A DNA stretch of 26,342 bases from a virus: the IMG/VR virus record IMGVR_UViG_3300009130_000116, positions 1-26,342 of that record. One strand, given 5' to 3'. The notes beneath the pieces are model-generated. The model worked only from the letters and a program-made list of their open reading frames with translations, ran no database searches and was not told the DNA's origin. The position numbers were made by a program, and so were the translations under genes. Positions 1 through 9,000 of the stretch are shown in pieces (the first letter of the stretch is position 1; every line of letters starts with the position of its first letter).

Positions 1-1895
1 ACTTTCAAACAGGTCCTGTTTTTAATAGAGGAAAAGGAATTCCAGGATCTACATCCACACCAACAGGAGATAACCATTTTGCAGCTTTAACTTATGCTGG
101 AGAAAGAATTAGAAGTATTTATCCTGATGGTGTTGTAGAGGAACCTATTACAACTAAAGTTTTAGATGAACCTACTTATGTTGTTTATACTACTAATAGT
201 ACTATTGATGGGGAAATAATCTTCACCCAACAAGAAGAAGGATATGGAGGAGAATTATACTTAACAAACTTCCCAGATGACATTTATGTTGATACTAATG
301 AAAAAGGGAATTATTTTATTTATACAGATTTTATAGATGAAGCTAATTTTGATATTTTAAAAAATGATCTTCTAAAAAAAGGTCAAAAATGGTTAGATGA
401 ATTAAGTGATTTTGCTGGAAATGAAAGTGTAGATGTAGGTGAACTTAAAATAGGGGTTGAAAATGGAGTTAGATATCAAATAACAGGAATAATAGTAGAC
501 CAATCAACACAATTAGAAATCTCAGAAGCTCTTATTAAAGATAATACTAAAAACCCAAGCTCAACAAAATCCCAAGAAGATGGTTCTTTTATATTAAATG
601 GTTATTATAAAAAATCAAACCTAGTACCACCAAAGAATTTAAATTCAGGTTCTTTTCAATTTGAGGGTGAGTTTGAAATATATAATCAATATGACCCTAA
701 TAACCTAATGTTTGATAGCTTAGAAGATTGGGAAGAAAATAGAGAACTTGCAATACAACAATTATCTCCTGATTTGCAAATTCAAGCAAGAAAATCTATT
801 CAAAAAGAAAAAATATTTGGAGTAGAATTAATTAATTTACCTCCATCCCCTGAATTTACTCTAAATATTTCAGCAAAAGGTTATGGACAAAAAAGTAATT
901 TATCTCCTTTTACTTTAGATGGGAAAATTAAATCAACAATGGGGGTTATAAACTTATTATCTAATAAATTAGAGTTACAACAAACTATTTTAGAAGAAAC
1001 ACCCCTAACTGAACCCCAAATGAAGGCCATTGAATTATCTAAAATGTCCCCTGAAATGGCTGTTCAAAAAGCATTAAATAGGATTATATTAGAAGCAAAG
1101 ACTAGATTACTCCCTTCAGTATTAGTTATGATAGGAGAATTTGGAATTACAAATATTCAATCAGTTTTAGGTAAACCCTATGAAGATATGAATGCTACGT
1201 GTCCTATAGATCCAAGTGAATCGGGGGATAGTTTAGCAAAATTAAATGAATTAATAGAAAGAAAAAACAATTTAACTAGGGCTTTAAATAAAATGTACAA
1301 TGCTCTACAAAAAGTTGAGTTAGGGGTTTCAATAGTTGATAAAGTTTTAGTAGCTTCTGAAGTTGTTGTAATTACACTACAGGCATTAACAGCAATTCCT
1401 TCAACAATTGCATCACCCCAACCTTCAATTACATCTAATATTGTAGAAGAAATAAAAAGACAAATAAAAAAATTCAAACTAATAACAGGTTCAACCTTGA
1501 TGGTATTAAATATATTAATTCAAATAATTGAAAAAATATTACAATATTTAGCTTTGTTAGATACTTTATTAAATGGGTGTATCCAAGACTTTTTAGATTT
1601 TAACCCAGATGCGGATTTAGCTATTCAACAACAAATTAGCAACGATTTACTAGAAGCAACTAAAAAACAAGCAGAACAATTATCCCCTGTAGTTACAAAT
1701 GTAAATGGATTTGATATGGGGGTTATAACTGAAGATGGTAAAACTGAATTTGACCTTAAAAGAAGAAGAGCAATAGCTAAAAATAAAGCAGGAATAATTA
1801 TGCTTAAGGGAGAACCTTCATTTTCTTCAAATGATCAAATATTAATCGATGAATTAGTATTTTATATTAAACAAAATGATTTAAAAGCCGAATAA
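1..1895 (+). CDS. Virion structural protein with carboxypeptidase-regulatory-like domain (5' partial)
   Basis: The reading frame is open from base 3 to the TAA at 1893-1895 (630 codons), so the start lies before the window; the first internal ATG, at 708, is not a credible start. Around bases 474-610 the translation has the pattern of a carboxypeptidase-regulatory-like beta sandwich (ITGIIVDQST, then SQEDGSFILNG). The C-terminal half has two long hydrophobic helices (about bases 1325-1420 and 1480-1590), and the end reads RRRAIAKNKAGIIML then SFSSNDQILIDELVFYI. I recall that ending as conserved among uncultured marine phage structural proteins, but cannot check it. It sits directly upstream of the baseplate genes gp25 and gp6, which suggests a tail or baseplate-hub role. 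The hydrophobic helices could also fit membrane penetration at infection. The exact function is not recognised. Confidence 0.7.
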   Translation, partial: FQTGPVFNRGKGIPGSTSTPTGDNHFAALTYAGERIRSIYPDGVVEEPITTKVLDEPTYVVYTTNSTIDGEIIFTQQEEGYGGELYLTNFPDDIYVDTNEKGNYFIYTDFIDEANFDILKNDLLKKGQKWLDELSDFAGNESVDVGELKIGVENGVRYQITGIIVDQSTQLEISEALIKDNTKNPSSTKSQEDGSFILNGYYKKSNLVPPKNLNSGSFQFEGEFEIYNQYDPNNLMFDSLEDWEENRELAIQQLSPDLQIQARKSIQKEKIFGVELINLPPSPEFTLNISAKGYGQKSNLSPFTLDGKIKSTMGVINLLSNKLELQQTILEETPLTEPQMKAIELSKMSPEMAVQKALNRIILEAKTRLLPSVLVMIGEFGITNIQSVLGKPYEDMNATCPIDPSESGDSLAKLNELIERKNNLTRALNKMYNALQKVELGVSIVDKVLVASEVVVITLQALTAIPSTIASPQPSITSNIVEEIKRQIKKFKLITGSTLMVLNILIQIIEKILQYLALLDTLLNGCIQDFLDFNPDADLAIQQQISNDLLEATKKQAEQLSPVVTNVNGFDMGVITEDGKTEFDLKRRRAIAKNKAGIIMLKGEPSFSSNDQILIDELVFYIKQNDLKAE

Positions 1896-1906
1896 TATTA
1901 TATTTA
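1876..1906 (+). promoter_or_regulatory. Candidate promoter upstream of the baseplate genes
   Basis: TATATTTA at 1899-1906 lies just before the start at 1920, with ATG at 1876-1878 exactly 20 bases upstream, where a Bacteroidota-type -33 TTG would be (one mismatch). The -33 part lies inside the preceding gene. The element reads on as TATATTTATAAA, like the one at 11878. Any transcript would have a leader of about 10 bases or fewer. Weak on its own; supported by recurrence of the same layout at five other gene starts. Confidence 0.35.
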
Positions 1907-1919
1907 TAAAAAACAGTAT

Positions 1920-2267
1920 ATGAAAACCGAAGCACTTAAAAAGTTAATAAAAGAAGCAGTTAGAGAAGCAATACAAGAAGAATTAAAAGAGGTTTTATTA
2001 GAAGCAGTTAAAGCGCCTAAAGTTCAAACCCCACAACCAATTCAAGAAAGTAAAACTATTACTTCAACTACACCACCACCTGTATCACAAGCAGATAGGA
2101 GACAATCTTATTTAGATATTATTGGTGAAACAAAATTAAATTTAACAAGTAAAGACGCACAAACATTTAATCCAAGAGGTACAGTAGATACAACTTCCCC
2201 AAATGGTCAATTACCCGCAGGAGAAGTAGGAATGGATCAAATAATGGGATTAATGACAAATAGATAA
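1920..2267 (+). CDS. Small helical protein, probable tail assembly component
   Basis: This 115-residue protein starts with a strongly amphipathic, Lys/Glu-rich helix (residues 2-33, including LKKLIKEAVREA). A Pro/Thr/Gln-rich linker (33-58) follows, then a C-terminal part without a recognised fold (YLDIIGETKLNLTS, GEVGMDQIMGLM). No catalytic motif is visible. Its stop overlaps the start of gp25 (TAATG), so the two are probably translationally coupled, and its position suggests a baseplate or tail accessory role. The N-terminal helix resembles those at the starts of many genes in the 16.8-25.8 kb region. It contains IKE|A and LLE|A, which fit the T4 prohead-protease pattern (L/I)xE, although a capsid role would be odd for a gene inside the baseplate cluster. 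The start codon has no Shine-Dalgarno sequence. Confidence 0.75.
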   Translation: MKTEALKKLIKEAVREAIQEELKEVLLEAVKAPKVQTPQPIQESKTITSTTPPPVSQADRRQSYLDIIGETKLNLTSKDAQTFNPRGTVDTTSPNGQLPAGEVGMDQIMGLMTNR

Positions 2268-2674
2268 TGGCATTTGGGGCACAACAAATATATCCAATTG
2301 ACTTTAACAAAAGTGCAGCCGTAGGGGTAGATATACCTTTTAATGCTCCTGGTGTATTTAGATCTAATTATACTACATCAGCTGCTATTAAAAATAACTT
2401 AATCAATTATTTCTTAACCAATCCCGGAGAAAGACCACTTAACCCAACATTTGGAGGAGGATTAAGAGCATTTATTTTTGAACAAATAACAACAGATAAT
2501 TTAGATTTTTTAGAAGAAAGGATTCAAAGTGATTTAAATAATTTTTTCCCTAATGTATCTGTAGGTGAATTAGAAATACTTAGACAAGAAGATACAAACA
2601 CAATTACAGTATCATTAACCTATAGTGTAATTAATACTAATATTAATGATACACTAGCAATAGATTTTGCATAA
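2267..2674 (+). CDS. 25: Baseplate wedge protein gp25 (GPW/gp25 family)
   Basis: The protein is 135 residues, the usual size for T4 gp25 and phage P2 gpW-type wedge proteins (T4 gp25 is 132). Residues 52-66 carry the family signature NPGERPLNPTFGGGL, followed by the typical helix LRAFIFEQ and a C-terminal alternating beta segment (ITVSLTYSVIN). Family members bridge the tail-tube/sheath initiation region and the wedge proteins in contractile baseplates; the old lysozyme annotation for this family is not supported by structural work. The gene sits between TAATG overlaps with the upstream small protein and downstream gp6, matching the gp25-gp6 adjacency common in contractile phages. The identification is secure. 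Confidence 0.95.
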   Translation: MAFGAQQIYPIDFNKSAAVGVDIPFNAPGVFRSNYTTSAAIKNNLINYFLTNPGERPLNPTFGGGLRAFIFEQITTDNLDFLEERIQSDLNNFFPNVSVGELEILRQEDTNTITVSLTYSVINTNINDTLAIDFA

Positions 2675-4533
2675 TGGCAACACCAATAAATAGAGATATA
2701 AAATATTTAGATAGAGACTTTTCAGACATTAGGGCTAGGTTAATAGAGTTTTCTCAAACTTATTTCCCTAACACTTATAATGATTTTTCTCCTACATCAC
2801 CAGGTATGATGTTTATGGAACAAGCAGCTTATGTAAGTGATGTAATGTCTTTTTATTTAGATAACCAATTACAAGAAACTTTCACTCAGTTTGCTAGACA
2901 AACAAACAACCTATATGAATTAGCTTATATGTTTGGTTATAAACCAAAAGCAACAGGTGCAGCTCAAGTAGATATAGAACTATATCAACAAGTCCCAGCT
3001 AAAAATGTTGGAGGAAGTATAGTACCTGATTTTGATTATGCTTTAACTATAGGGGAAAACTCAACAGTAGGTTCAAATTCTAATAGTGCTATTTCATTTT
3101 TAATGGAAGATAAATGTGATTTTTCATTCTCAAGCTCATTAGACCCAACTGAAATTTCGATATACCAAGTAGCAGGAACAACCCCCCAATACTATCTTTT
3201 TAAGAAAACCAGAAATGCCATTTCAGCTAACATACAAACACAAACTTTTTCATTTGGGGCCCCTGAACAATTCCAAACTATTGATATTCAAGCTCAAAAT
3301 ATAATAGGAATATTAGACATAGTAGATAGTGATGGTAATACTTGGTATGAAGTAGATTATTTGGGTCAAGAAATGGTTTATGATAATATTAAAAATACTA
3401 ACATTCATGATCCTAATGCAACAGATGAAAATGAAATACCATTTTTACTTAAATTAAAAAAAGTACAAAGACGATTTGCAACTCGTTTAACATCTGAAAC
3501 TAATTTACAAATTCAATTTGGAGCTGGTAATCCAAATGATATAGATGAAGAAATTACACCTAACCCTGATAATGTAGGTATAGGTTTACCATTTGAACAA
3601 GATAAACTTACAACAGCATATTCACCTACTAATTTTTTATTTACTAATACTTATGGTATTTCACCCTCAAGTACTACTTTAACTGTAAGATATTTAACAG
3701 GAGGAGGGGTTGAATCCAATGTTCCTGTGGGGACTATTACTTCCATTAATTCTAATAACACATATTTTAATAAAACCAATCTTAATGCAACTACAGCTAA
3801 TTATGTTTTTAGTTCAATAGCTGCAAACAATACAAAAGCAGCAGATGGAGGTAGAGCAGGAGATACAGATGAAGAAATTAGGCAAAATACTTTAATGCAA
3901 ATAGCAACCCAACAAAGAACTGTTACATTAGATGATTATATGGTTAGAGCGTTAAGTATGCCTGGAGAATATGGTATAGTAACTAAAACATATATTGAAA
4001 AACCAAAATTAACAGATGAACAAGTTTCTACAATAGAATCTTTAAATATGTTTATTTTATCTCAAAATTCCGCAGGCCAATTATCCCCAGCATCAACTAC
4101 CTTAAAGAAAAATTTAAGAACTTACCTGAATCAATATAGAATGATAGGGGATAATATTGAAATAAAAGATGCTTTTATAATAAACATAGGTATAGATTTT
4201 GAAATAGTAGTATTACCAAATTTTATTAATAGTCAAGTAATATTAGATTGTATAGATTCATTACAAGAATATTTTAATATTGATAATTGGCAAATGAATC
4301 AACCTATTTTAATTAGAGATTTATATATTAGATTAGATAGAATAGAAGGGGTTCAAACCGTAAAAAATATTTTATTTTCAAATAAAGCAGGAACATCTTC
4401 AGGCTATTCAGAATATTCATATGATATAGATGGAGCAACCCAAAACCAAGTAATATATCCAAGTTTAGATCCTTCTATATTTGAAATTAAATACCCTCAA
4501 CAAGATATTAAAGGTAGAGTAGTACCATTATAA
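2674..4533 (+). CDS. 6: Baseplate wedge protein gp6 (Baseplate_J-like)
   Basis: At 619 residues this is close to T4 gp6 (660). The N-terminus (DRDFSDIRARLIEF, then DFSPTSPGMMFMEQAAYVSDVMSFY) is the typical start of phage J-like wedge proteins, in which an early helix mediates wedge dimerisation. The Baseplate_J core is visible around residues 385-440: a Gly-rich turn (AADGGRAGDTDEEIRQN), then RTVTLDDYMVRALSMPGEYG. The C-terminal part (IGIDFEIVVLPNF, then QPILIRDLYIRLDRIEGVQTV) matches the alpha/beta repeats that end this family. In contractile baseplates, gp6 homologues form the ring that changes conformation when the sheath is triggered. The start overlaps the gp25 stop (TAATG). No anomalies seen. 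Confidence 0.93.
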   Translation: MATPINRDIKYLDRDFSDIRARLIEFSQTYFPNTYNDFSPTSPGMMFMEQAAYVSDVMSFYLDNQLQETFTQFARQTNNLYELAYMFGYKPKATGAAQVDIELYQQVPAKNVGGSIVPDFDYALTIGENSTVGSNSNSAISFLMEDKCDFSFSSSLDPTEISIYQVAGTTPQYYLFKKTRNAISANIQTQTFSFGAPEQFQTIDIQAQNIIGILDIVDSDGNTWYEVDYLGQEMVYDNIKNTNIHDPNATDENEIPFLLKLKKVQRRFATRLTSETNLQIQFGAGNPNDIDEEITPNPDNVGIGLPFEQDKLTTAYSPTNFLFTNTYGISPSSTTLTVRYLTGGGVESNVPVGTITSINSNNTYFNKTNLNATTANYVFSSIAANNTKAADGGRAGDTDEEIRQNTLMQIATQQRTVTLDDYMVRALSMPGEYGIVTKTYIEKPKLTDEQVSTIESLNMFILSQNSAGQLSPASTTLKKNLRTYLNQYRMIGDNIEIKDAFIINIGIDFEIVVLPNFINSQVILDCIDSLQEYFNIDNWQMNQPILIRDLYIRLDRIEGVQTVKNILFSNKAGTSSGYSEYSYDIDGATQNQVIYPSLDPSIFEIKYPQQDIKGRVVPL

Positions 4534-4542
4534 AATTAAATC

Positions 4543-5685
4543 ATGGCAGTTTACAAATTATTTCCATATAAAGACACAACCCTATATTCATTATACCCTG
4601 ATATGAATACAGGGATAGATGCTATTACTTCAATTACAAACTTAAATATAGCTATAGATACTCTCCCTCAAGTATCTAGATTTCTAACAGCATTTTCACA
4701 GGATGAAATTGAAAGTGTTATAAATGAAAAAATTAATGGGGCCCAATGGGATGTAGATTTAAAATCTTATATAGCAACAGCACAAGGAATAGTTGAATCA
4801 ACAGATTTAGAAGTATACCCCCTAGCTCAATCTTGGTATAATGGAACAGGAATGTTTTTAGATGTACCACAAACAACAGATGGGGCAGCATGGTATACTC
4901 CAAATTTTAAAGGATCAGTAGCTTGGTCTTCAAGTGGATTAGATGCATATAATAATAAGGTAACAGGATCCTATGATTCAAACTCAGTAGGAGCAGGAGG
5001 GGGATCTTGGTTATATGAAACAGGTAGTACAAGTTTTAGAGTAACTCAATCATTTGATACAAGATCTACAAAAGATTTAAGTATTAATGCTAAAGAAGTA
5101 GTATCACGTTGGTATAGTGGTTCTATGGATAACAATGGTTTTATTATAAAATGGGAAAACTCAGTAGAATTTAGTACAAGCACTCAAATCCAACCTGTAA
5201 TGCAATTTTATAGTGTTGACACTAATACAATATACCCTCCTGAATTAGAATTTAAATGGGATGATTATTCAAGTGTTTTAACAGGGTCAGCTACAGCAAG
5301 TATACTTACTACAACTAATATAGTTTCCTCATTAGCTGAAAACCCAGGAGAATTTTTACCTGAATCCGTTCATAGATTTAGATTTAATGTAGCAGATAAA
5401 TACCCAATTAGAGTTTGGACCACAGCTTCTCAATTTACAGGAGTAAGTTATTTACCAACTGCTTCATATTATGCTGTAAAAGATTTGGATACTAATGAAT
5501 TTGTTATTAATTTCGACACTACTTATACAAAATTAAGCTCGGATTCTCAAGGAAATTATCTTGATTTATATATGAATGGGTTAGAACCGGAAAGATATTA
5601 TAAGATTTTAGTAAAAACTACTATAAATGATTCTACAATGGTTTTAGATGATAGTTATTATTTTAAAGTTGTAAATGGATTTTAA
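4543..5685 (+). CDS. DNRLRE-like tail/baseplate structural protein
   Basis: This 380-residue protein begins with YKLFPYKDTTLYSLYPDMNTG. The pattern of a 'dead/active' strand followed by aromatic-Pro-Asp-Asn-Gly resembles DNRLRE-type beta domains, with a matching segment around residues 85-125 (LEVYPLAQSWYNGTG, then AWYTPNFKG). The rest is beta-rich and Ser/Thr/Gly-rich, typical of phage surface or fibre modules. It lies between gp6 and a coiled-coil protein in an unbroken baseplate operon, so a wedge-peripheral or fibre-attachment role is likely. It starts 9 bases after the gp6 stop; the next gene overlaps its stop (TAATG). The DNRLRE comparison is by eye only; I do not recognise a T4 counterpart. 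Confidence 0.75.
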   Translation: MAVYKLFPYKDTTLYSLYPDMNTGIDAITSITNLNIAIDTLPQVSRFLTAFSQDEIESVINEKINGAQWDVDLKSYIATAQGIVESTDLEVYPLAQSWYNGTGMFLDVPQTTDGAAWYTPNFKGSVAWSSSGLDAYNNKVTGSYDSNSVGAGGGSWLYETGSTSFRVTQSFDTRSTKDLSINAKEVVSRWYSGSMDNNGFIIKWENSVEFSTSTQIQPVMQFYSVDTNTIYPPELEFKWDDYSSVLTGSATASILTTTNIVSSLAENPGEFLPESVHRFRFNVADKYPIRVWTTASQFTGVSYLPTASYYAVKDLDTNEFVINFDTTYTKLSSDSQGNYLDLYMNGLEPERYYKILVKTTINDSTMVLDDSYYFKVVNGF

Positions 5686-6029
5686 TGGCAAGAGTAAATT
5701 TAAATAAAGGGGTTTTCAACAAAAAAGATTACGAAAAAACAATCAATACAAAATTTACCCAATTAGGAGTAAAATCTGTTCAAGAACAAATAGATGAACA
5801 GCCTACAATTGAGGAATTTTTTCAAATGTATAATGATCTTTTTTATCAAATCCCCGAAATAGGTAATGTAAATTCACATGCTTTTTTAGTTAAAACTAGT
5901 GGAGAATATATTAATTTTAATGAAAATGATGAATTAATAGAAGCACTTCAAAATGAGATAGCTCAATTAAGACAAGAACTTTTAGAAGCTCAACAACAAT
6001 CAGTTGAACCACAAACACCTCAATCATAA
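5685..6029 (+). CDS. Small coiled-coil baseplate-associated protein
   Basis: The 114-residue product has an N-terminal polar segment, a central helical region (residues 30-60, with many Gln, Glu and Phe), and a clear C-terminal heptad-like coiled coil (about residues 80-105, ELIEALQNEIAQLRQELLEA) ending in a Pro/Gln tail. It is bracketed by TAATG overlaps with both neighbours, so it is very probably co-translated with the 380- and 1938-residue tail proteins. A coiled coil of this kind could bind wedge proteins or trimerise a fibre adaptor. No homologue recognised; the function is inferred from position only. Confidence 0.75.
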   Translation: MARVNLNKGVFNKKDYEKTINTKFTQLGVKSVQEQIDEQPTIEEFFQMYNDLFYQIPEIGNVNSHAFLVKTSGEYINFNENDELIEALQNEIAQLRQELLEAQQQSVEPQTPQS

Positions 6030-9000
6030 TGGCAGTAAATCAGATAGATTATAAAGATTATGTATTTCAATTTTATGAAAGTAATGATGAGGCTCTTATA
6101 CCTACTTTTGAAGTAGATACATTTTTAACTTCTTCTAGTTGTATTGAACTTATAATATATGATAATACTAAAACACCTTTATATTCTACCTACAATTTTA
6201 ACAATTATAATTTAGATTCAAATTCCCAATCTCCAGGCACAGACCCTCTAATTTCCCAATTTAATATAAATCCAGAGGAAGATACCATAGCTGCAGGTTT
6301 TGATGTTGGTGAATATGTGGCTTATTATAATTTTTTAACTAAAAGAATAGGTGATAATTTTTCAACTTTATTCATTAAGGAAATTTCCTCAGATAGAACT
6401 GAAATTTTATTAGATAGTACATCTTTATCTAATTTAGATATAATTGAACAAACTAACAATTTTATTGAATTTAGAGAAAATTCTACTTATTTTGTTGACT
6501 TTTACCTTAATTTTGGAGATAATCAATTAGTTATAGCTAATAATATTAAAATCCAAAATGAAACAACTAATAACCCCCAAATATTAGTTAAATTATATGA
6601 ACCCTTACCTCCCCAATTTAACTTAAAGGCCCAATCCTGGATTGTAACTCAATTAAATGAACCCGAGGCATTCCAAATATCATACCCTGTTGAACCTGTT
6701 TTTATAATAGATTCTACCCCTCTTCAAGGTCCTAACTTTAATATTCCTATAAAGGGACAGGTAAATAATTCTTCCCAAAACCTCTCAGAAAATGATATTT
6801 TATTAGGGGCTCCTACAAGTTCATTAGATCATGTAGAAAGTTTATTAAATGAAAAATCAATAAATATAAGTGTTGATTATACAGATTTTTCAGATTTTAT
6901 TCATTTTAGTTCAGGAAAAACAAGATTAGAAAATTTTTATTATAAAGCAAGCTTAATTGAAGGATACTCAGCTTCAATTTTCGATTTGTTTACAACAACA
7001 TCATCAGCCACATCAACTTTAATTCTACAAAATAAAATTTCAGAAATCATCAAAAATTTTGATGGTTATGATAGGTTTTTATATTACACAAGTGGTTCTG
7101 ATCAAACCTGGCCTAAAACAACAACTGAACCTCCTTATTTGTTAGCCAAAACAGGAAGTGCAGCTGTTGTAAACTGGCTAGGGAGTGATAATGAAGTTAG
7201 TGCTTATTATGGAGGTATGATATTATCTGCTTCTAATTATGATAATGAGAATAATAACCAATTACTTAAATCAATCCCAGAATATTTAAGAGAAGATGCA
7301 GCTAACCAACAATATGAACTTTTTGTTGATATGGTTGCTCAATATTATGATAATGTTTGGTTATATACTAAAGATGTTACTCAAAAATACAATGCTGATA
7401 ATAGATTAGATTTTGGTATATCAAAAGATTTAGTAGCAGACGCAATAAAAGATTTTGGATTAAAATTATACCAAAACAACTTTTCCAATTCAGAATTATA
7501 TACAGCATTTTTAGGATTAACTCCAAGTGGTAGTTTATTTCCCTTCCCAAATATTACAGGATCTACACCAGTTCCTTCAGGTTATGAGTTAGTAGACACA
7601 ATGATCTCAGCATCTAATGATGTTATATCAATGGATGACACAAATAAGTCATTATATAAAAGAATTTACCACAACATACCCTATTTACTTAATACTAAAG
7701 GTACAATACCAGGCTTAAGAGCTTTAATTACTTCTTATGGTATTCCAGATACTATACTTAAAATATCTGAATTCGGAGGTAAAGATAAAGTAAACGAAAA
7801 TGATTGGGATTATTACTTCAATAAATTTAATTATGCATGGAAAGCAGATGGTACTAATTATATTAGAACTCCTTGGCCAATAAACGCAGATTTTAATTCA
7901 CCTAATAATAAACCCTCTACATTAGAATTAAGATTTAAAGCAGAAAAATTCCCACCTACTAATCTTTCTCAATCTATATTTAGTTTATATAATGCAGGAG
8001 GTAACCTTACATCAGACCTAATATTAGAATATTCAGGTTCAGGATTTGATTCTGGTTCAATAGTTAATACTAGTGGTTCATATAGTGGTTCAATTAAAGA
8101 TCCATATTACCAATATGCTAACCTAAAATGGATCCCAGATGTTACTGCAGGTGATTCAGCTAGCGTATATTTACCATTTTTTGATGAAGGTTGGTGGTCA
8201 GTGATGATAACAAGTGGTAGTTCAAATGGGTATGATTTATATGCTGCTAATAAAATATATAATGGAAATGATGGTACTTCTATAGGATATTTTTCCTCAT
8301 CCTCAGTTACTCAAACCTTCTGGAATTCAGGTTTTTTGGCTTATTACGCAACTTCTTCTACTCATGAAGCATTTTCCGGATCTTTACAAGAAATAAGATA
8401 TTATACTACAATTTTAAGTGAAAGTGTATTTAAGGATTACACAATGAACCCATTATCTATTGAGGGTAATGGTATTAATTCTTCACCAAATCAATTAATA
8501 TTTAGAGCAGCTTTAGGAAGTGAATTAGATATAACAACAACATCTTCCATTCATCCTAAAGTAACAGGATCTTGGACTACAACTTCATCTTTTTCTAGTG
8601 ATAGTAATTATACATTCGGATCAACCCCTTCATATAACCCTAATACAGAATATTACTTCTTAGACCAATTCCCGGCAGGCATAAAAAATAGAATTACGGA
8701 TAAAATTAGATACGAAGATTCTACTATACCATCAGGAAATGTATTATCACCTATTAGAAGTTTATCCCAAACAGTAGAAGCAAGTGCTTCATACACAGAT
8801 AGTATTAATTATTTAGAAGTAGCATTTTCACCACAAAACCAAATTAATGATGATATTATATCTCAAATAGGATATTTTAATATTGGAGACTATATAGGTG
8901 ACCCAAGACAAAGATCATCCTCAGCTCAAATATATCCTGATTTAAATGCTTTAAGTGAAGAATATTTTGAAAAATATATAAAAAATTACGATTTAACTGA

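Noticed and set aside
1178-1477. Reverse-strand open frames (also at 11469, 12929, 15527, 17170, 18646, 20798, 21015, 22371, 24994)
   Set aside because: All lie opposite well-supported genes and show no protein features of their own; they follow from AT-rich codon use.
1901-1908. T4 late promoter (TATAAATA)
   Set aside because: The + strand boxes read TATTTATA, the reverse complement, so T4-type late promoters in the gene direction are not seen here.
4476-4483. TATATTTG inside gp6 as a promoter
   Set aside because: It matches the -7 consensus, but no TTG at the right distance and it is in coding sequence; such hits are expected in AT-rich DNA.
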